From: Pelecanus crispus
Taxonomy: Eukaryota > Chordata > Aves > Pelecaniformes > Pelecanidae
NCBI RefSeq assembly: GCF_030463565.1
Contig: NC_134651.1
Span: forward strand, 13,962,734-14,026,733
DNA length: 64,000 nucleotides
Direction: 5' to 3'
Shown: piece by piece, positions 63,201-64,000 of the stretch
How the letters are laid out: the number at the start of each line of letters is the position of its first letter
Position numbering within the stretch: the stretch's first letter is position 1
The notes under the pieces: generated by a model
Seen by the model: only the letters and a program-made list of their open reading frames with translations
Told to the model about the DNA's origin: nothing
Database searches by the model: none
Program-made: the position numbers and the translations under genes

Positions 63201-64000
63201 GATCCTGTGGCTGAAACACACCATTAACTATGGTTCTTCCAGATTTAACACAAAAGGTGTTGCCATGAATATGTTTAGCCATCACTCCAGAAGTTAAGCA
63301 TTATGTTGTGATGCCATTACTTTAGTAATGATTGACAAAGCTAAGCTGCTCTTGAGATATACCTCTGTGGCTTTGCTTCAACTAAAAGGTCAAGAAGTCT
63401 AAACAACTCTGATACACGTACTCAACCCAGGTTTGTCATTTATTGTTAAAGTTTTGCATAAACCCAGTCCAAACCCTGGTGTTCTCAAATGTTTACTTTC
63501 ACCTCACTGCTAATTAAAGGCAATCCTCTGAAACGATGCCCTCTGAGAAAGCATCTCTCATCATGTTGCTGAGTACATGTGCTACACAATATAAATGGTC
63601 TGAACATGTTGGTGTCCTGGTTCAGACCAGTCCTTTTCAATTTTGTTCAACAGTAAATTGCCAAACCAATTTCTTAGCTGTTTTCTTAAAAGAAAAAGCT
63701 CCTGTGGTATAAAAATGTGCACAATCTTGCTGGCAACCTTGTGACTCTTACAGTTTCAGGCTTCAAAGAGATCATCCATCAGTGAACTAATTTCAGATTT
63801 CTTCCTCTCACAATTACTTGCCTCTTGCCAGCACCTAGGGTACTTCCAGTTTAGAGCTACTGAATGGGTCATCCCCAGTATTTCAGGGGGCAGGTACTAA
63901 AATGAGCTCCTGGTACTGAAAAATAATGCATAGCATCTGTTCTGGGTCTATTTCTAGAAGAAAAAGGGAAGAATTGAATTCACTGCTCAGCTTCCTGGCC
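60209..64000. other. Region beyond the TMEM207 5' end, no gene recognised
   Basis: AT-rich DNA towards the expected position of IL1RAP, of which no exon is visible. No clear TATA box or CpG island marks the TMEM207 promoter. The only notable content is the broken coding-like stretch at 62.81-63.29 kb. Confidence 0.6.
62810..63297 (-). pseudogene. Unidentified frame-broken coding-like stretch
   Basis: On the minus strand an 80-codon frame (63285-63043) is followed, overlapping by one frame shift, by a 91-codon frame (63085-62810). The composition of the first part (NLLLTAEQTRFIRSAMIRA) is protein-like rather than low-complexity, and switching frame near 63100 keeps the reading open for about 160 codons. 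I do not recognise the family. It could be a decayed retrocopy, an old inserted element, or chance. No poly(A) tail or target duplication was identified. Confidence 0.2.

Overview
This window looks like avian nuclear DNA. The evidence is bird-type CR1 LINE 3' ends, two solo LTRs with 5-bp target duplications, compact vertebrate introns, one strong CpG island, and the gene order CLDN1 - CLDN16 - TMEM207, which is the conserved vertebrate block that in human lies between P3H2 and IL1RAP. The species cannot be fixed from the sequence. Three protein-coding genes can be rebuilt exon by exon with consistent splice phases. CLDN1 (minus strand, 4 coding exons, 211 aa), CLDN16 (plus strand, 5 coding exons, 237 aa) and TMEM207 (minus strand, 4 coding exons, 135 aa).

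Layout. 1-16.3 kb: no gene recognised; it holds low-complexity tracts, small tandem duplications and one well-preserved solo LTR (4525-5094). 16.3-29.1 kb: CLDN1 read right to left, from a CpG-island promoter with a TATA-like box and a close CTCF-type motif near 29.06 kb, through a 9-kb first intron holding a second solo LTR and CR1 fragments, to a probable poly(A) signal at 16.37 kb. 29.1-43.2 kb: the spacer between the divergently transcribed CLDN1 and CLDN16. 43.2-50.3 kb: CLDN16, with a CR1 in intron 1 and a MIR-like SINE relic in intron 3. 50.3-58.2 kb: spacer holding an ancient CR1/L3-like fragment. 58.2-60.2 kb: TMEM207, convergent with CLDN16. 60.2-64 kb: no recognised gene; an unidentified, frame-broken coding-like stretch lies at 62.8-63.3 kb.

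Function. CLDN1 encodes a barrier-forming tight-junction claudin. CLDN16 encodes the claudin known in mammals for paracellular divalent-cation handling in the kidney. TMEM207 encodes a small type I membrane protein with a cytoplasmic PPxY motif. All three neighbours are typical epithelial genes, so shared epithelial regulation is plausible, but nothing in the window proves it. The most interesting sequence-level points are: (1) CLDN16 exon 2 opens with a perfect 5' splice-site hexamer directly after its acceptor, a recursive-splicing-like arrangement; (2) a stop codon just upstream of the CLDN16 ATG indicates that the short N-terminus is the only form here; (3) a near-consensus CTCF motif abuts the CLDN1 core promoter; (4) TMEM207 includes a 45-nt micro-exon; (5) the unexplained broken reading frame near 63 kb. 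I did not find a clearly novel biological system.
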